This document shows, piece by piece, positions 48,188-57,139 of a stretch of 64,000 nt of DNA. Within the stretch, counting starts at the first letter, position 1, and each line of letters begins with the position of its first letter. Made by a program: the position numbers and the translations under genes. The notes under the pieces were generated by a model. The model was not told where the DNA came from and searched no databases. It saw only the letters and a program-made list of their open reading frames with translations. Origin of the DNA: Sulfurovum sp. (GTDB lineage Bacteria > Campylobacterota > Campylobacteria > Campylobacterales > Sulfurovaceae). Location: NCBI GenBank assembly GCA_020525365.1, contig JAIZOF010000001.1, positions 744,502 through 808,501 of the forward strand, in the 5' to 3' direction.

Positions 48188-49264
48188 ATGCTTTTTGAGC
48201 ATAAAGACAATAGCACAAAGTTTAACCTTTTAAAGATATACCATCAAGGAAATAATGCTTTTTATGATTGTAAAAGAAATATAATCATTGCTTTGCAAAA
48301 TAAAAAGAGAAGGCTAAAAGAGGGAATTTTAATTTACAACATTAGCAACAATTCACAAAAACTATATGAAACAAATAGTGGATTTAATGGCATTATTGCT
48401 AAGTATAAAGATGGATTTATCTATAGCACCAGCAAAACCAAACTAAACAAAGTCAATAATAATCAATTTGGTTATATCCCAAAAAATAAAATATTTTCAA
48501 AAAGTTTGATTTTAAATAGCAAAAATAACGAATTGTGGTATCACTATACAGAAGATAGGTTTTTCGACTTAAACAAAAGGAGTGTAATCAAAACCTATCC
48601 ATTTGGTATGTGGAAAATTTCCGAAATAATCAATCATGACCTATATGTTTATGCTGGAGATTTTTTAAAAATAAACCTAATAAACAAAAAAGCAACAAAC
48701 CTATGGAGTATTGACCACCATATGTTAAAGCAAAATACAAAAGAGCTAAAATTACCCAAAGCAAGAGTTGGGCTTTTTGTAAATGGTGTCTATTTCATCA
48801 TAACATCTTCCAAGAGTTGGGATACGGTTACAAATAGGAACAACACAAAAGCAGTCAAATTTAAAAAAGGTGCCATATATCAAATTAAAAATCAAAAACT
48901 TTCATTTACAACCCTATTACCTTTTGATGATATTGTTTATGCCAATAGTCCAGATAAAAAGTATTTATATATTTTTACAAAATCTAGAAAAGTAATCAAA
49001 TACCATATTGAGAAAAATAAAATAGTACAAATATATAAATTGAACATTCATTTAGATCAAAAATTTGAATTAGCAACTGTTGGGTTTACTGATGATAATT
49101 TTATCATATCATTTGAAGAGGATAGATACAGAAATGCCTATATCGTATTAGCAAATAAAAATTTTACACATTTTAGCAAACCTTACAATATAAGAATGGG
49201 CGGCATAGACATAGCCACTCAAAAAAGTATTCATACAAACCATATGAGGGTGAACAATCTGTGA
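48188..49264 (+). CDS. Uncharacterised 358-residue protein, probably beta-rich
   Basis: No family recognised. The translation alternates short polar and aromatic beta-like segments with Asn/Lys-rich turns, roughly as in a beta-propeller (NNELWYHYTEDRFFDLN; YAGDFLKINLINKKATNLWS; KYLYIFTKSRKVIKYHI). No signal peptide and no clear ribosome-binding site before the ATG at 48188; the frame is open upstream to 48149, antisense to the peroxidase remnant. It may therefore be a truncated gene. Codon use is more AT-rich (many AAA, AAT, ATA) than in its neighbours, suggesting foreign origin. Confidence 0.6.
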   Translation: MLFEHKDNSTKFNLLKIYHQGNNAFYDCKRNIIIALQNKKRRLKEGILIYNISNNSQKLYETNSGFNGIIAKYKDGFIYSTSKTKLNKVNNNQFGYIPKNKIFSKSLILNSKNNELWYHYTEDRFFDLNKRSVIKTYPFGMWKISEIINHDLYVYAGDFLKINLINKKATNLWSIDHHMLKQNTKELKLPKARVGLFVNGVYFIITSSKSWDTVTNRNNTKAVKFKKGAIYQIKNQKLSFTTLLPFDDIVYANSPDKKYLYIFTKSRKVIKYHIEKNKIVQIYKLNIHLDQKFELATVGFTDDNFIISFEEDRYRNAYIVLANKNFTHFSKPYNIRMGGIDIATQKSIHTNHMRVNNL

Positions 49265-49329
49265 AAAGAACAGCTGTCTCGTTTAAGTTGTTGCCTATTT
49301 TTTGAGGTTATTTTGTCTGGAGATGAAAA

Positions 49330-49485
49330 ATGCAATATTTTACCATTACTTTAGTTTTAAGCGTACAACTTTTTGCAAATAACCTATATTGGTATAACGA
49401 TAATCAAAAAATACAAAATTCCATAAGTATTATAAAGATAGCAAAAAATAATCAAAGATACTCGACACTTTTTATAGCTATATAG
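49330..49485 (+). CDS. Short exported peptide or gene remnant (51 residues)
   Basis: An ATG at 49330 opens 51 codons with a signal-peptide-like start (MQYFTITLVLSVQLFANNLYWY). GGAG lies nearby upstream. A second-frame stretch follows (DTFYSYIDRFSDKLKKIIK to a TAA near 49522), so it may be the shattered start and end of one secreted protein. The whole stretch 49265-49584 holds only this, plus a promoter for the next gene. Confidence 0.4.
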   Translation: MQYFTITLVLSVQLFANNLYWYNDNQKIQNSISIIKIAKNNQRYSTLFIAI

Positions 49486-49553
49486 ATAGATTTTCAGATA
49501 AGTTGAAGAAAATCATCAAATAATTAAATATGATAATATATATATTTTAATGT

Positions 49554-49559
49554 TATAAT
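49554..49559 (+). promoter_or_regulatory. Candidate -10 box (TATAAT) for the YeeE/YedE pair
   Basis: TATAAT lies 26 bases before the start of the first YeeE-like gene, with a GGAGG ribosome-binding site at 49571-49575. Confidence 0.55.
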
Positions 49560-49584
49560 AGTAAAAAAGTGGAGGATTGAGAAT

Positions 49585-50091
49585 ATGAATAGATTTCCAT
49601 GGTGGGCAGGCGGTATCTTGATGGCTGGTTTGCTTCTAATGACATTTTCGATACTTGGTGCGGATAGACCGTTGGGTGCCTCAACCTATGTACCGTACTT
49701 TGCGGGGGTTTTGTTTGATTTGAGTCCTGAAAAGTATAGCTATCTCAAAGAGATAGAGAACCCTGGAGCATGGGAAGGTGTTATGTTGCTTGGTGTATTT
49801 TTTGGTGGCTTTGTCACTTCCGTATTTATTACCAAGAGCTTCCGTATCTCTTTGATTCCAACAGGATGGAAGAAGTACAAAAATAATTCAGTACCCTCTA
49901 GACTATTTTGGAGTTTTGTATCAGGCTTTATGATGATTATTGGTGCAAGACTGGCAGGTGGATGTACATCTGGACACTTCATATCAGGTATGAGCCAGAT
50001 TGCAATCTCTTCAATGATTTTTGGTGTAGGGGTGATGATCTCTCTTGTGATTACCGGAAGACTCTTCTATAATATGAAGGAGAAAAAATAA
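49585..50091 (+). CDS. YeeE/YedE-family sulfur transporter, first half
   Basis: A 168-residue membrane protein with helices near 8-26, 60-80, 112-132 and 140-160, and the family motif ARLAGGCTSGHFISGMSQIA near residue 121 with its conserved Cys. YeeE/YedE (TsuA-like) proteins move thiosulfate or other sulfur compounds across the inner membrane through Cys relay. It shares one base with a second half-size gene; together they equal one full-length transporter. Confidence 0.85.
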   Translation: MNRFPWWAGGILMAGLLLMTFSILGADRPLGASTYVPYFAGVLFDLSPEKYSYLKEIENPGAWEGVMLLGVFFGGFVTSVFITKSFRISLIPTGWKKYKNNSVPSRLFWSFVSGFMMIIGARLAGGCTSGHFISGMSQIAISSMIFGVGVMISLVITGRLFYNMKEKK

Positions 50092-50732
50092 TGGGTACTA
50101 CTATTACAACAGCAGCCAACAATGACCTTGTATCACGTATAGCACAGATGTTTGAGAATGTAATCCATCAGGGTCATGGTTCATTAGCACTCGTTTTTCT
50201 GATTGGTGTAATTTTTGGTGGAATCATCCAATATACACGCGTAGATAAGTTTGAGAAAATTGCAGGGTTTGCGATGCTTAAAGATACAATTGTCCCTAAG
50301 ATGCTTTTTTTAACAGTAGGACTGGCAAGTATTGGGATTTACTTTATGATTGAGGCAGGGTATGCGCACTATCACGTTAAACCCATTATATTGTCTGGTC
50401 TTATTATTGGTAGTATACTTTTTGGTATTTCTATGGCAATCTTTGGGAAGTGTCCAGGGACTGGTCCTGTCTCTATTGCTGAGGGACGTATTGATGTTCT
50501 TGTTGGTGCAATTGGTGGATTGTTTGGCGGGTTAATTTTTACACTCTATTATGACGATATTTTCAAGCCCTTGATGGGAGAAAGCATGGGTAAGCTAATT
50601 TTGCCAAATCTTTTTCCAGGGCATGAGCATCTGGTAGTATTGATTTTTGGTGTGGTGGTTACATTGGTGGCAATATTTATCCCTAAAGTAGAACTTCTTG
50701 ACGAAGCAGACTCTCCTAAGTCTTCTAAGTAG
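50091..50732 (+). CDS. YeeE/YedE-family sulfur transporter, second half
   Basis: A 213-residue membrane protein with several helices and the counterpart motif IFGKCPGTGPVSIAEGRIDVLVGAIGGLFGG near residue 118. As in other two-gene YeeE/YedE sets, the two proteins probably act as one pore. The gene starts on the last base of the first half. A hairpin follows 177 bases further on. Confidence 0.85.
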   Translation: MGTTITTAANNDLVSRIAQMFENVIHQGHGSLALVFLIGVIFGGIIQYTRVDKFEKIAGFAMLKDTIVPKMLFLTVGLASIGIYFMIEAGYAHYHVKPIILSGLIIGSILFGISMAIFGKCPGTGPVSIAEGRIDVLVGAIGGLFGGLIFTLYYDDIFKPLMGESMGKLILPNLFPGHEHLVVLIFGVVVTLVAIFIPKVELLDEADSPKSSK

Positions 50733-50908
50733 TTTTCAAGAGATAGAAAGCATTAGACTTGAGCCAGTATGTGGCACCTGTATTGGTGTGCCAATATGGG
50801 GGCTTCTCTTCTTTTGTATCATTTCTTAGTAAATCACGTATATTTTTGAAATGGGTAGTCCTCTATTATTTGAAGATTTTGAAGAGAAATGTGCCAATTA
50901 AGACACTT

Positions 50909-50937
50909 TTATAACCCCTTCTCTTTTTGGGTTATAA
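50909..50937. terminator. Bidirectional hairpin between the YeeE pair and yaaA
   Basis: A perfect nine-base-pair stem (TTATAACCC / GGGTTATAA) with an 11-base loop rich in T. It overlaps the last two codons of yaaA on the minus strand and could end transcription from both sides, although no T-run extends past the stem. Confidence 0.55.
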
Positions 50938-51669
50938 CTCAATATCATAAATAATTTCAGTTCTATTCTTTTGTATTTGTATTTCATTAATGCGTAGTCC
51001 TTCAATAGGCAAATGCATAAATGCATCGATACACTTTACACCCGTTTTGGCAATTTCACGTAGCACAAGACCACGATATGCTTTTGCCCAGTGGCTAACC
51101 ACCTTTCCCTCTTTTATAAATTTCAATGTGGTGTAAGGCTTGGTAGGCCTATAAAACTTATCATAAAAACCTGCACGTAGATCGAGTATTTCTTCATCTT
51201 CAAGGTAAGCTTCCATCAGCGGTGAACCATGTTCATGGTAGAATTTTTCTACTTTAATCTCCCCCACAGCTACTCCTTGCTTGAGACGGTACTCTGGAAT
51301 AAGGTCATCTGCACGTAAAAATCCAAAGAGATTAGAGCAGAGAATGACATGATTGTCAATATAGTGCTGTGCATCATCTGAAAGATTTATATAGTCTAAG
51401 TAATCAAAAGCTACACCAGTGTAGCGTTCGATAGCTTTCATTGCTGGCTCATGGATAATATCTTTTATATGTGACTGGATATCTATCTCTTTCTTGAGAC
51501 CAAACATGGTACTTAGCACTTTCATATCACTCTTTTGAAGAATATTCATATAGGTATGTAATAATTTTTTACGATAAGGGAATAGTGTGGGGAAAAGTAG
51601 ATTTTCAAGTTTAAATGATATGTCACCACCATACCTTTTGGTTTCACTGGGTGCAAGAAGTATTTTCAT
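50932..51669 (-). CDS. yaaA: YaaA family protein (peroxide stress)
   Basis: A 245-residue YaaA (DUF328) protein; the E. coli member lowers free iron and limits oxidative damage to DNA. The family pattern is visible: MKILLAPSETK at the start, ERYTGVAFDYLDY near residue 82, LFGFLRADDLIPEYRL near 114 and a SHWAKAYRGLVLREIAK stretch near 190. Monocistronic by position. Confidence 0.92.
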   Translation of the reverse strand: MKILLAPSETKRYGGDISFKLENLLFPTLFPYRKKLLHTYMNILQKSDMKVLSTMFGLKKEIDIQSHIKDIIHEPAMKAIERYTGVAFDYLDYINLSDDAQHYIDNHVILCSNLFGFLRADDLIPEYRLKQGVAVGEIKVEKFYHEHGSPLMEAYLEDEEILDLRAGFYDKFYRPTKPYTTLKFIKEGKVVSHWAKAYRGLVLREIAKTGVKCIDAFMHLPIEGLRINEIQIQKNRTEIIYDIEL

Positions 51670-51756
51670 AAATAATACCCTTTGGAAAGATTATAGTGTT
51701 GTGATTGTAGTATGAAGTAGGTAAAAAAGCAATTTTTGATTTTTTTAGAAAAAACC

Positions 51757-51785
51757 TTGACTTTTTAAAGCTTTTTGCCTATAAT
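51757..51785 (+). promoter_or_regulatory. Strong sigma-70 promoter for the tRNA-tuf cluster
   Basis: TTGACT at 51757-51762 and TATAAT at 51780-51785 with a 17-base spacer, the best consensus promoter seen in the window. It lies 41 bases before the first tRNA. Confidence 0.85.
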
Positions 51786-51826
51786 TCCCGTCCATTTTAA
51801 GTGTAAGTTACTTTTAATGTGATGGT

Positions 51827-51902
51827 GCTGGTGTAGCTCAGCTGGTAGAGCAGCTGATTTGTAATCAGCAGGTCGGGGGTTCAAGTCCCTTCACCAGCTC
51901 CA
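51827..51902 (+). tRNA. tRNA-Thr (UGU)
   Basis: A 76-base cloverleaf with encoded CCA. The acceptor stem is GCTGGTG / CACCAGC; the anticodon stem GCTGA / TCAGC holds loop TTTGTAA with anticodon TGU, which reads ACA. First of four tRNAs under a strong promoter. Confidence 0.97.
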
Positions 51903-51951
51903 TAAATATCATTATCAGTGTTTGACCAGTAAAGAGACAAACATTATATGT

Positions 51952-52037
<86 letters not shown>

Positions 52038-52059
52038 TGTTAAGTCACATATAAAAGAC

Positions 52060-52136
<77 letters not shown>

Positions 52137-52262
52137 TAACTGGGAGCTGTGTGAATTATCTACTTAACAGAAATTACTTCACATATTAAGCTTTCCAAAC
52201 AATATTAATTTTTCAGTCTATCTTACAAATAGTTTTATTTGGTGATTGTATTGATTGTTTAT

Positions 52263-52337
<75 letters not shown>

Positions 52338-52344
52338 GGTAAAG

Positions 52345-52386
52345 TATGGACAAAAGTATTACAGTTATGTAATAGTTCTGTCCATA
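52345..52386 (+). other. Two-tier hairpin between tRNA-Thr and tuf
   Basis: An outer stem TATGGACA / TGTCCATA (eight pairs) encloses an inner stem TATTAC / GTAATA with a six-base loop. No T-run follows. It may be an RNA processing signal separating the tRNAs from the tuf message. Confidence 0.45.
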
Positions 52387-52427
52387 TGGGTTTAGGGTCA
52401 CTTGATGTACTCTTAAGAAGTTTTGGC

Positions 52428-52433
52428 TATAAT
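52428..52433 (+). promoter_or_regulatory. Candidate -10 box (TATAAT) for tuf
   Basis: TATAAT lies 38 bases before the tuf start, giving tuf a likely promoter of its own. A TTGATG at 52402 is too far (20 bases) for a good -35. Confidence 0.6.
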
Positions 52434-52470
52434 ACTGCCTTTAAAACAACATTTAAGCTAGGAGAAAAGC

Positions 52471-53679
52471 ATGGCTAAAGAAAAATTCGAACGAACCAAA
52501 CCGCATGTTAATATCGGTACCATTGGTCACGTTGACCACGGTAAAACTACATTGACTGCTGCAATTACTGCTGTACTTGCAACAAAAAATGATACTGCAC
52601 TTATGGATTATGATCAGATTGATAATGCTCCTGAAGAGAGAGAAAGAGGGATTACGATTGCGACTTCTCACGTAGAGTATGAAACTGATACAAGACACTA
52701 TGCTCACGTAGACTGTCCAGGTCACGCTGACTACGTTAAAAATATGATTACAGGTGCTGCCCAAATGGATGGTGCAATTCTTGTTATTGCTTCAACTGAT
52801 GGTCCAATGGCTCAGACAAGAGAGCATATCCTTCTTTCTAAACAAGTAGGTGTACCGTATATCGTTGTTTTTCTAAATAAAGAAGATCAACTTGATGACG
52901 AAGACAAAGAAGAGATGCTTGAGCTTGTAGAGATGGAAGTACGTGAACTTCTTTCTGAATATGACTTCCCAGGCGATGATACTCCAATTGTAGCTGGCTC
53001 TGCATTCAAAGCACTTGAGGAAGCAAAAGCTGGTAAGCTTGGTGAATGGTCTGAAAAGATTATTGAACTAATGAGTCAAGTTGATACATATATTCCTGAG
53101 CCAGTACGTGAAACAGACAAAGAGTTCCTTATGCCAATTGAAGATATCTTTACTATTCAAGGGCGTGGTACAGTTGTAACTGGTAAAGTTGACAGAGGTC
53201 AGGTATGTGTAGGTGATGAAGTTGAAATCGTTGGTCTTAAGGATACCCAAAAAACAACTGTAACAGGTGTTGAAATGTTCCGTAAAGAGATGGACTGTGG
53301 TCAAGCAGGTGATAACTGTGGTGTTCTTATTCGTGGTATTGCTAAAGAAGAAGTACAAAGAGGTATGGTTCTTTGTAAGCCAGGATCTATTACACCACAT
53401 ACAAAGTTTGAAGCAGAAGTTTATGTACTAACCAAAGAGGAAGGTGGTAGACATACACCATTTTTCAATAACTACAGACCTCAGTTCTATGTACGTACAA
53501 CAGATGTAACTGGTTCTGTTCAGCTTCAAGAAGGTACAGAGATGGTTATGCCAGGAGACAATGTTAAGATTGATGTTGAACTTATTGCACCAATTGCTCT
53601 TGAAGAAGGTACAAGATTTGCTATCCGTGAAGGTGGTAGAACTGTTGGTGCAGGTGTTGTTTCCAAGATCATCGCTTAA
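52471..53679 (+). CDS. tuf: Elongation factor Tu
   Basis: EF-Tu brings aminoacyl-tRNA to the ribosome as a GTP complex. The 402-residue protein has GHVDHGKT near residue 18, DCPGHADY near 81 and NKED near 136, followed by the two beta-barrel domains ([25 protein letters not shown]). One tuf copy lies here; another could exist elsewhere. AGGAG precedes the ATG. Confidence 0.98.
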   Translation: MAKEKFERTKPHVNIGTIGHVDHGKTTLTAAITAVLATKNDTALMDYDQIDNAPEERERGITIATSHVEYETDTRHYAHVDCPGHADYVKNMITGAAQMDGAILVIASTDGPMAQTREHILLSKQVGVPYIVVFLNKEDQLDDEDKEEMLELVEMEVRELLSEYDFPGDDTPIVAGSAFKALEEAKAGKLGEWSEKIIELMSQVDTYIPEPVRETDKEFLMPIEDIFTIQGRGTVVTGKVDRGQVCVGDEVEIVGLKDTQKTTVTGVEMFRKEMDCGQAGDNCGVLIRGIAKEEVQRGMVLCKPGSITPHTKFEAEVYVLTKEEGGRHTPFFNNYRPQFYVRTTDVTGSVQLQEGTEMVMPGDNVKIDVELIAPIALEEGTRFAIREGGRTVGAGVVSKIIA

Positions 53680-53688
53680 GACCCCATT

Positions 53689-53718
53689 GCAGAAAGAAGT
53701 CATTCTTCCTGCTTTTTT
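53689..53718 (+). terminator. Intrinsic terminator between tuf and rpmG
   Basis: A ten-pair stem with one mismatch (GCAGaAAGAA / TTCTTcCTGC), a GTCA loop and six T directly after. It starts ten bases past the tuf stop. Because rpmG follows within 14 bases, it probably acts as a partial terminator that lowers downstream expression relative to tuf. Confidence 0.8.
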
Positions 53719-53731
53719 ATAGGAGATAACT

Positions 53732-53884
53732 ATGAGAGAAACAGTTCACCTTGGATGTGAGAAGTGTACAAGACGCAATTATCACACTACAAAGAACAAA
53801 AAGACGACAACAGAAAAGCTTGCATTGAAGAAATATTGCAAGTGGTGCAAAGAGCACACTATTCATAAGGAGATGAAACTGTAA
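53732..53884 (+). CDS. rpmG: 50S ribosomal protein L33
   Basis: A 50-residue L33: [20 protein letters not shown] at the start and [15 protein letters not shown] at the end. Both CxxC pairs of the zinc-binding form are present. AGGAG is five bases before the ATG. Position between tuf and tRNA-Trp/secE is standard. Confidence 0.96.
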   Translation: MRETVHLGCEKCTRRNYHTTKNKKTTTEKLALKKYCKWCKEHTIHKEMKL

Positions 53885-53905
53885 TAGGTTTCACTCTTTT
53901 TCTTT

Positions 53906-53981
53906 AGGCCAATAGCTCAGTTGGTAGAGCACTGGTCTCCAAAACCAGGTGCCGGGGGTTCGAGTCCCTCTTGGCCTGCCA
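53906..53981 (+). tRNA. tRNA-Trp (CCA)
   Basis: A 76-base cloverleaf with encoded CCA; acceptor stem AGGCCAA / TTGGCCT, anticodon CCA in loop CTCCAAA. It is co-transcribed between rpmG and secE. Confidence 0.97.
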
Positions 53982-54000
53982 TAATAAAAGGTAATAGACT

Positions 54001-54180
54001 ATGGGAAAAATTTCAACATTTATAGCTAATGCACAAGCAGAGCTTCATAAAGTAATATTTCCAACTAAAATACAAGTAAGACAAGCATTTTTAGCAGTTA
54101 TTCTTGTGGTGACTGTCATTTCAATATTTTTAGCACTGGTTGATTTAATGATGTCGGCCATCGTATCTACAGTTTTATAG
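54001..54180 (+). CDS. secE: Preprotein translocase subunit SecE
   Basis: A 59-residue single-span SecE, the small clamp subunit of the SecYEG channel. It has an amphipathic segment (NAQAELHKVIFPTKIQVRQ) with the conserved KV.FPT motif and one membrane helix (AFLAVILVVTVISIFLALVDLMM). Eight bases before nusG. Confidence 0.96.
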   Translation: MGKISTFIANAQAELHKVIFPTKIQVRQAFLAVILVVTVISIFLALVDLMMSAIVSTVL

Positions 54181-54188
54181 GATAGATA

Positions 54189-54719
54189 ATGGCATTTCAA
54201 TGGTATGCAATCCAAACATATGCAGGTAGCGAGCAGGCAGTTAAGCGTGGTATTGAACAATTGATTGCAGATTATGGTCTTGAAGAGAAGGTAGAGCGTA
54301 TTGTTGTACCTACAGAAGAGGTTATTGAAGTCAAGAATGGTGAAAAGAAAATTACAGAACGAACACTTTATTCAGGTTACGTATTTGCACAGATAGACCT
54401 GGATACTGACTTATGGCACAAGATTCAATCTTTACCAAAAGTATCTAGATTTATTGGTGAACAAAAAACACCAACCCCTCTTACTGAAGCAGACATCAAG
54501 GTAATCTTAGAAAAGATGGATCAGAAGGTTGCTCCTCGTCCAAAAGTTGATTTTGAAACAGGTGAAATGGTGCGTATTATTGATGGACCTTTTGCAAACT
54601 TTACAGGTATGGTTGAAGAGTACGATCTTGACCATGGAAAACTAAAGTTAAATGTTTCTATTTTTGGTAGAAATACGCCAGTCGAGATTCTCTATACTCA
54701 AGTAGAGAAGATTATATAG
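54189..54719 (+). CDS. nusG: Transcription termination/antitermination factor NusG
   Basis: A 176-residue NusG: N-terminal domain starting MAFQWYAIQTYAGSEQAVKRGIEQ, and a C-terminal KOW domain (GEMVRIIDGPFANFTGMVEEYD). It binds RNA polymerase and couples it to Rho or the ribosome. Confidence 0.98.
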   Translation: MAFQWYAIQTYAGSEQAVKRGIEQLIADYGLEEKVERIVVPTEEVIEVKNGEKKITERTLYSGYVFAQIDLDTDLWHKIQSLPKVSRFIGEQKTPTPLTEADIKVILEKMDQKVAPRPKVDFETGEMVRIIDGPFANFTGMVEEYDLDHGKLKLNVSIFGRNTPVEILYTQVEKII

Positions 54720-54757
54720 GACCCACTAGTGGTCAAATTAAACTAAAGGAAGAATAG

Positions 54758-55183
54758 ATGGCAAAAAAGATAGCTGAAAAGTTTAAGATGATGATCCCTG
54801 CGGGTCAAGCTAATCCATCACCACCAGTAGGCCCAGCACTTGGTCAGCGTGGTATTAATATTATGGAGTTTTGTAAAGCATTTAATGAGGCAACAAAAGA
54901 TAAGATGGGGTTTAAGATTCCTGTCGTTGTCACTGCCTATGTCGATAGAAGTTTTACTTTTGAAACAAAGCAACCACCAGCAAGTGACCTTATCCTTAAG
55001 GCGGCAGGTTTAAAAAAAGGAACCGATAATCCACTTTTAAATAAAGTTGGTTCGATTACAAAAGCAAAGCTTGAAGAGATTATCGACCAAAAGATTTCAG
55101 ATTTGAACACAACAAACAGAGAGGCAGCAGCAAGAATTATTGCTGGTAGTTGTAGAAGTATGGGTATAGAGATTGTAGATTAA
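54758..55183 (+). CDS. rplK: 50S ribosomal protein L11
   Basis: A 141-residue L11 with [34 protein letters not shown] at its start (here [20 protein letters not shown]) and the rRNA-binding C-terminal domain. L11 forms the GTPase-associated centre with L10-L7/L12. Confidence 0.98.
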   Translation: MAKKIAEKFKMMIPAGQANPSPPVGPALGQRGINIMEFCKAFNEATKDKMGFKIPVVVTAYVDRSFTFETKQPPASDLILKAAGLKKGTDNPLLNKVGSITKAKLEEIIDQKISDLNTTNREAAARIIAGSCRSMGIEIVD

Positions 55184-55216
55184 CTACAAGTACTGCCCAG
55201 AAAATATTTATATTAA

Positions 55217-55222
55217 TATAAT
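55217..55222 (+). promoter_or_regulatory. Candidate -10 box and small hairpin before rplA
   Basis: TATAAT at 55217-55222 is followed by a six-pair hairpin CCACAT / ATGTGG at 55228-55249. Both lie in the 88-base rplK-rplA gap, so rplA may have its own promoter. Confidence 0.4.
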
Positions 55223-55271
55223 CTAAACCACATGATTTAAAAGATGTGGGAGCATAAAAGCGGAGAAAATA

Positions 55272-55976
55272 ATGGCAAAAAAATTAAGCAAAAGAAGACA
55301 AGCACTACTTGAAAAGGTAGATGTGACAAAACAGTACAATGTAGATGAAGCAATGGATTTATTGAAAGATCTTAAATCTGCAAAATTTGATGAAACAGTT
55401 GAAGTAGCACTCAACTTGAATGTCGATCCAAGGCATGCTGATCAAATGGTGAGAGGATCTATTGTTCTTCCTCATGGAACGGGCAAAAATGTAAGAGTAG
55501 CGGTATTTGCAAAAGATACAAAAGCAGATGAGGCAAAAGCAGCAGGTGCTGACTTGGTTGGATCTGATGAGCTGATTGAGCAGATTCAGGCAGGAAATAT
55601 TAATTTTGATATAGTTATCTCTACACCTGATATGATGGGTGTTCTTGGTAAAGTAGCAAGGGTACTTGGTCCAAAAGGTCTAATGCCAAATCCAAAGACA
55701 GGAACCGTTACAATGGATATTACCAAAGCAGTTGAAAATGCCAAGGGTGGACAGGTTAATTTTCGTGTTGATAAAAAAGGAAATATCCATGCAGGTATAG
55801 GAAAGATCTCTTTCGATAAAGAGAAAATTAAAGAGAACTTTAATACATTTATTGAAGCAATCAACAAGGCAAAACCTGCATCTTCAAAAGGTAGATATAT
55901 TACAAATGCAGCAGTATCTTTGACAATGAGCCCATCTGTGACACTTGATACTACAGAAATAATGGAAATTAAATAA
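55272..55976 (+). CDS. rplA: 50S ribosomal protein L1
   Basis: A 234-residue L1: [17 protein letters not shown] at the start, [14 protein letters not shown] near residue 74, and [27 protein letters not shown] near 117-143 (rRNA-binding signature). It forms the mobile stalk at the ribosome E site and often represses its own operon. Confidence 0.98.
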   Translation: MAKKLSKRRQALLEKVDVTKQYNVDEAMDLLKDLKSAKFDETVEVALNLNVDPRHADQMVRGSIVLPHGTGKNVRVAVFAKDTKADEAKAAGADLVGSDELIEQIQAGNINFDIVISTPDMMGVLGKVARVLGPKGLMPNPKTGTVTMDITKAVENAKGGQVNFRVDKKGNIHAGIGKISFDKEKIKENFNTFIEAINKAKPASSKGRYITNAAVSLTMSPSVTLDTTEIMEIK

Positions 55977-55984
55977 TATAAATT

Positions 55985-56165
55985 TTACTTTACGGGGAAT
56001 ACATTTCTCCGTATCTAAATTTTCATCGGTAAAAGTGTAACTTTTACGGTTGAAGACTTAGGTCTTGATCTTAGACTGAAGATAGTAGGGGCGAAAGCTT
56101 AATTAGTCTGTGCGAAATCACAAATGAGTATGGATTCATACACCCTATTAGAAGGTCGGAAGGAG
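55985..56165 (+). ncRNA. L10-type ribosomal protein leader
   Basis: The 194-base gap between rplA and rplJ holds a structured leader: a CGGGGA / TCTCCG-type stem near 55994-56013, a stem GTAAAAGT / ACTTTTAC near 56031-56050, and purine-rich bulged segments further on (AGGTCTTGATCTTAGACTGAAG). Such leaders bind the L10(L12)4 complex and repress rplJL. The exact fold was not computed; the assignment rests on position and the visible stems. Confidence 0.6.
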
Positions 56166-56170
56166 TAGAA

Positions 56171-56662
56171 ATGACAAGAACTAGAAAAGAAGAACTAGTA
56201 GCAGAGATGACAGCAGAGTTCAAGGATGCTGGTGCGATCATCGTCTGTAATTACAAGGGTATGACTGTTGAGGCTCTTGAGACTGTGCGTAACATGGCAC
56301 GTGAAGAAGAGACCAAAGTTAAGGTCATCAAGAACCGTCTTGCTTCTGTTGCATTGGAAAATGCAGGTTGTGAAGCATTGGAACTTAAAGATACAAACCT
56401 TGTAATCTGGGGCGACACACAGGTACTTCCTTGTAAGGTTGCCGATAAAGCAGCCATTCAGTTCAAAGAACACTTTTCGATTAAATCAGGTTTGATCGAA
56501 GGCAAGATTGCATCTATGGATACCATCAATGCGATGGCTAAACTTCCAACAAGAGATGAACTACTTGGTATGCTTCTTAATGTTTGGAATGCACCAATAC
56601 AGAACTTTACTATTGGATTAAAAGCACTTGCTGATAAAAAAGAAGTGGAAGAAGAGGCATAA
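56171..56662 (+). CDS. rplJ: 50S ribosomal protein L10
   Basis: A 163-residue L10: MTRTRKEELVAEMTAEFKDAGAIIVCNYKGMTVEAL at its start (the L10 signature) and a C-terminal helix (residues about 140-163) to which L7/L12 dimers attach. AAGGAG precedes the ATG. Confidence 0.98.
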   Translation: MTRTRKEELVAEMTAEFKDAGAIIVCNYKGMTVEALETVRNMAREEETKVKVIKNRLASVALENAGCEALELKDTNLVIWGDTQVLPCKVADKAAIQFKEHFSIKSGLIEGKIASMDTINAMAKLPTRDELLGMLLNVWNAPIQNFTIGLKALADKKEVEEEA

Positions 56663-56673
56663 TGTATGCGATG

Positions 56674-56693
56674 AGAGCCGCAGGCTCTTTTTT
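56674..56693 (+). terminator. Intrinsic terminator/attenuator between rplJ and rplL
   Basis: A six-pair GC-rich stem (AGAGCC / GGCTCT) with a three-base loop followed by six T, 12 bases after the rplJ stop. As rplL must be made in excess of rplJ, a full stop here would require a separate rplL promoter downstream; otherwise it is leaky. Confidence 0.75.
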
Positions 56694-56747
56694 AGCAGGA
56701 GATAACTCTTGCAATATTTTGAAAATTGTTTATAAAAGGATAAAACT

Positions 56748-57122
56748 ATGGCAACGACTAAAGAAGATGTATTAGAGTTTATTTCTAATCTTTCTGTACT
56801 TGAGCTTTCTGAGCTTGTAAAAGAATTTGAAGAGAAGTTTGGTGTAACTGCACAAGCAACTGTTGTGGCTGCTGCTGGTGGTGCTGCTGCTGGTGAAGCT
56901 GCTGAGGAGAAGACTGAGTTTGATGTTGTTCTTACCGATGCTGGTGGGAAGAAGATTAATACCATTAAAGTTGTTAGAGCAATTACTGGTCTTGGACTTA
57001 AAGAAGCAAAAGCTGCTGTTGAAGAGACTCCATCTGTACTTAAGGAAGGTGTCTCTAAAGAGGAAGCAGAAGAGTTTAAAAAACAGATTGAAGAAGCAGG
57101 TGCTTCTTGTGAACTTAAATAA
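56748..57122 (+). CDS. rplL: 50S ribosomal protein L7/L12
   Basis: A 124-residue L7/L12: N-terminal dimerisation domain ([29 protein letters not shown]), an Ala/Gly hinge, and the conserved C-terminal domain ([36 protein letters not shown]). It recruits translation factors and is the only multicopy ribosomal protein. Confidence 0.98.
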   Translation: MATTKEDVLEFISNLSVLELSELVKEFEEKFGVTAQATVVAAAGGAAAGEAAEEKTEFDVVLTDAGGKKINTIKVVRAITGLGLKEAKAAVEETPSVLKEGVSKEEAEEFKKQIEEAGASCELK

Positions 57123-57139
57123 TTACTATGATTTTAAAG

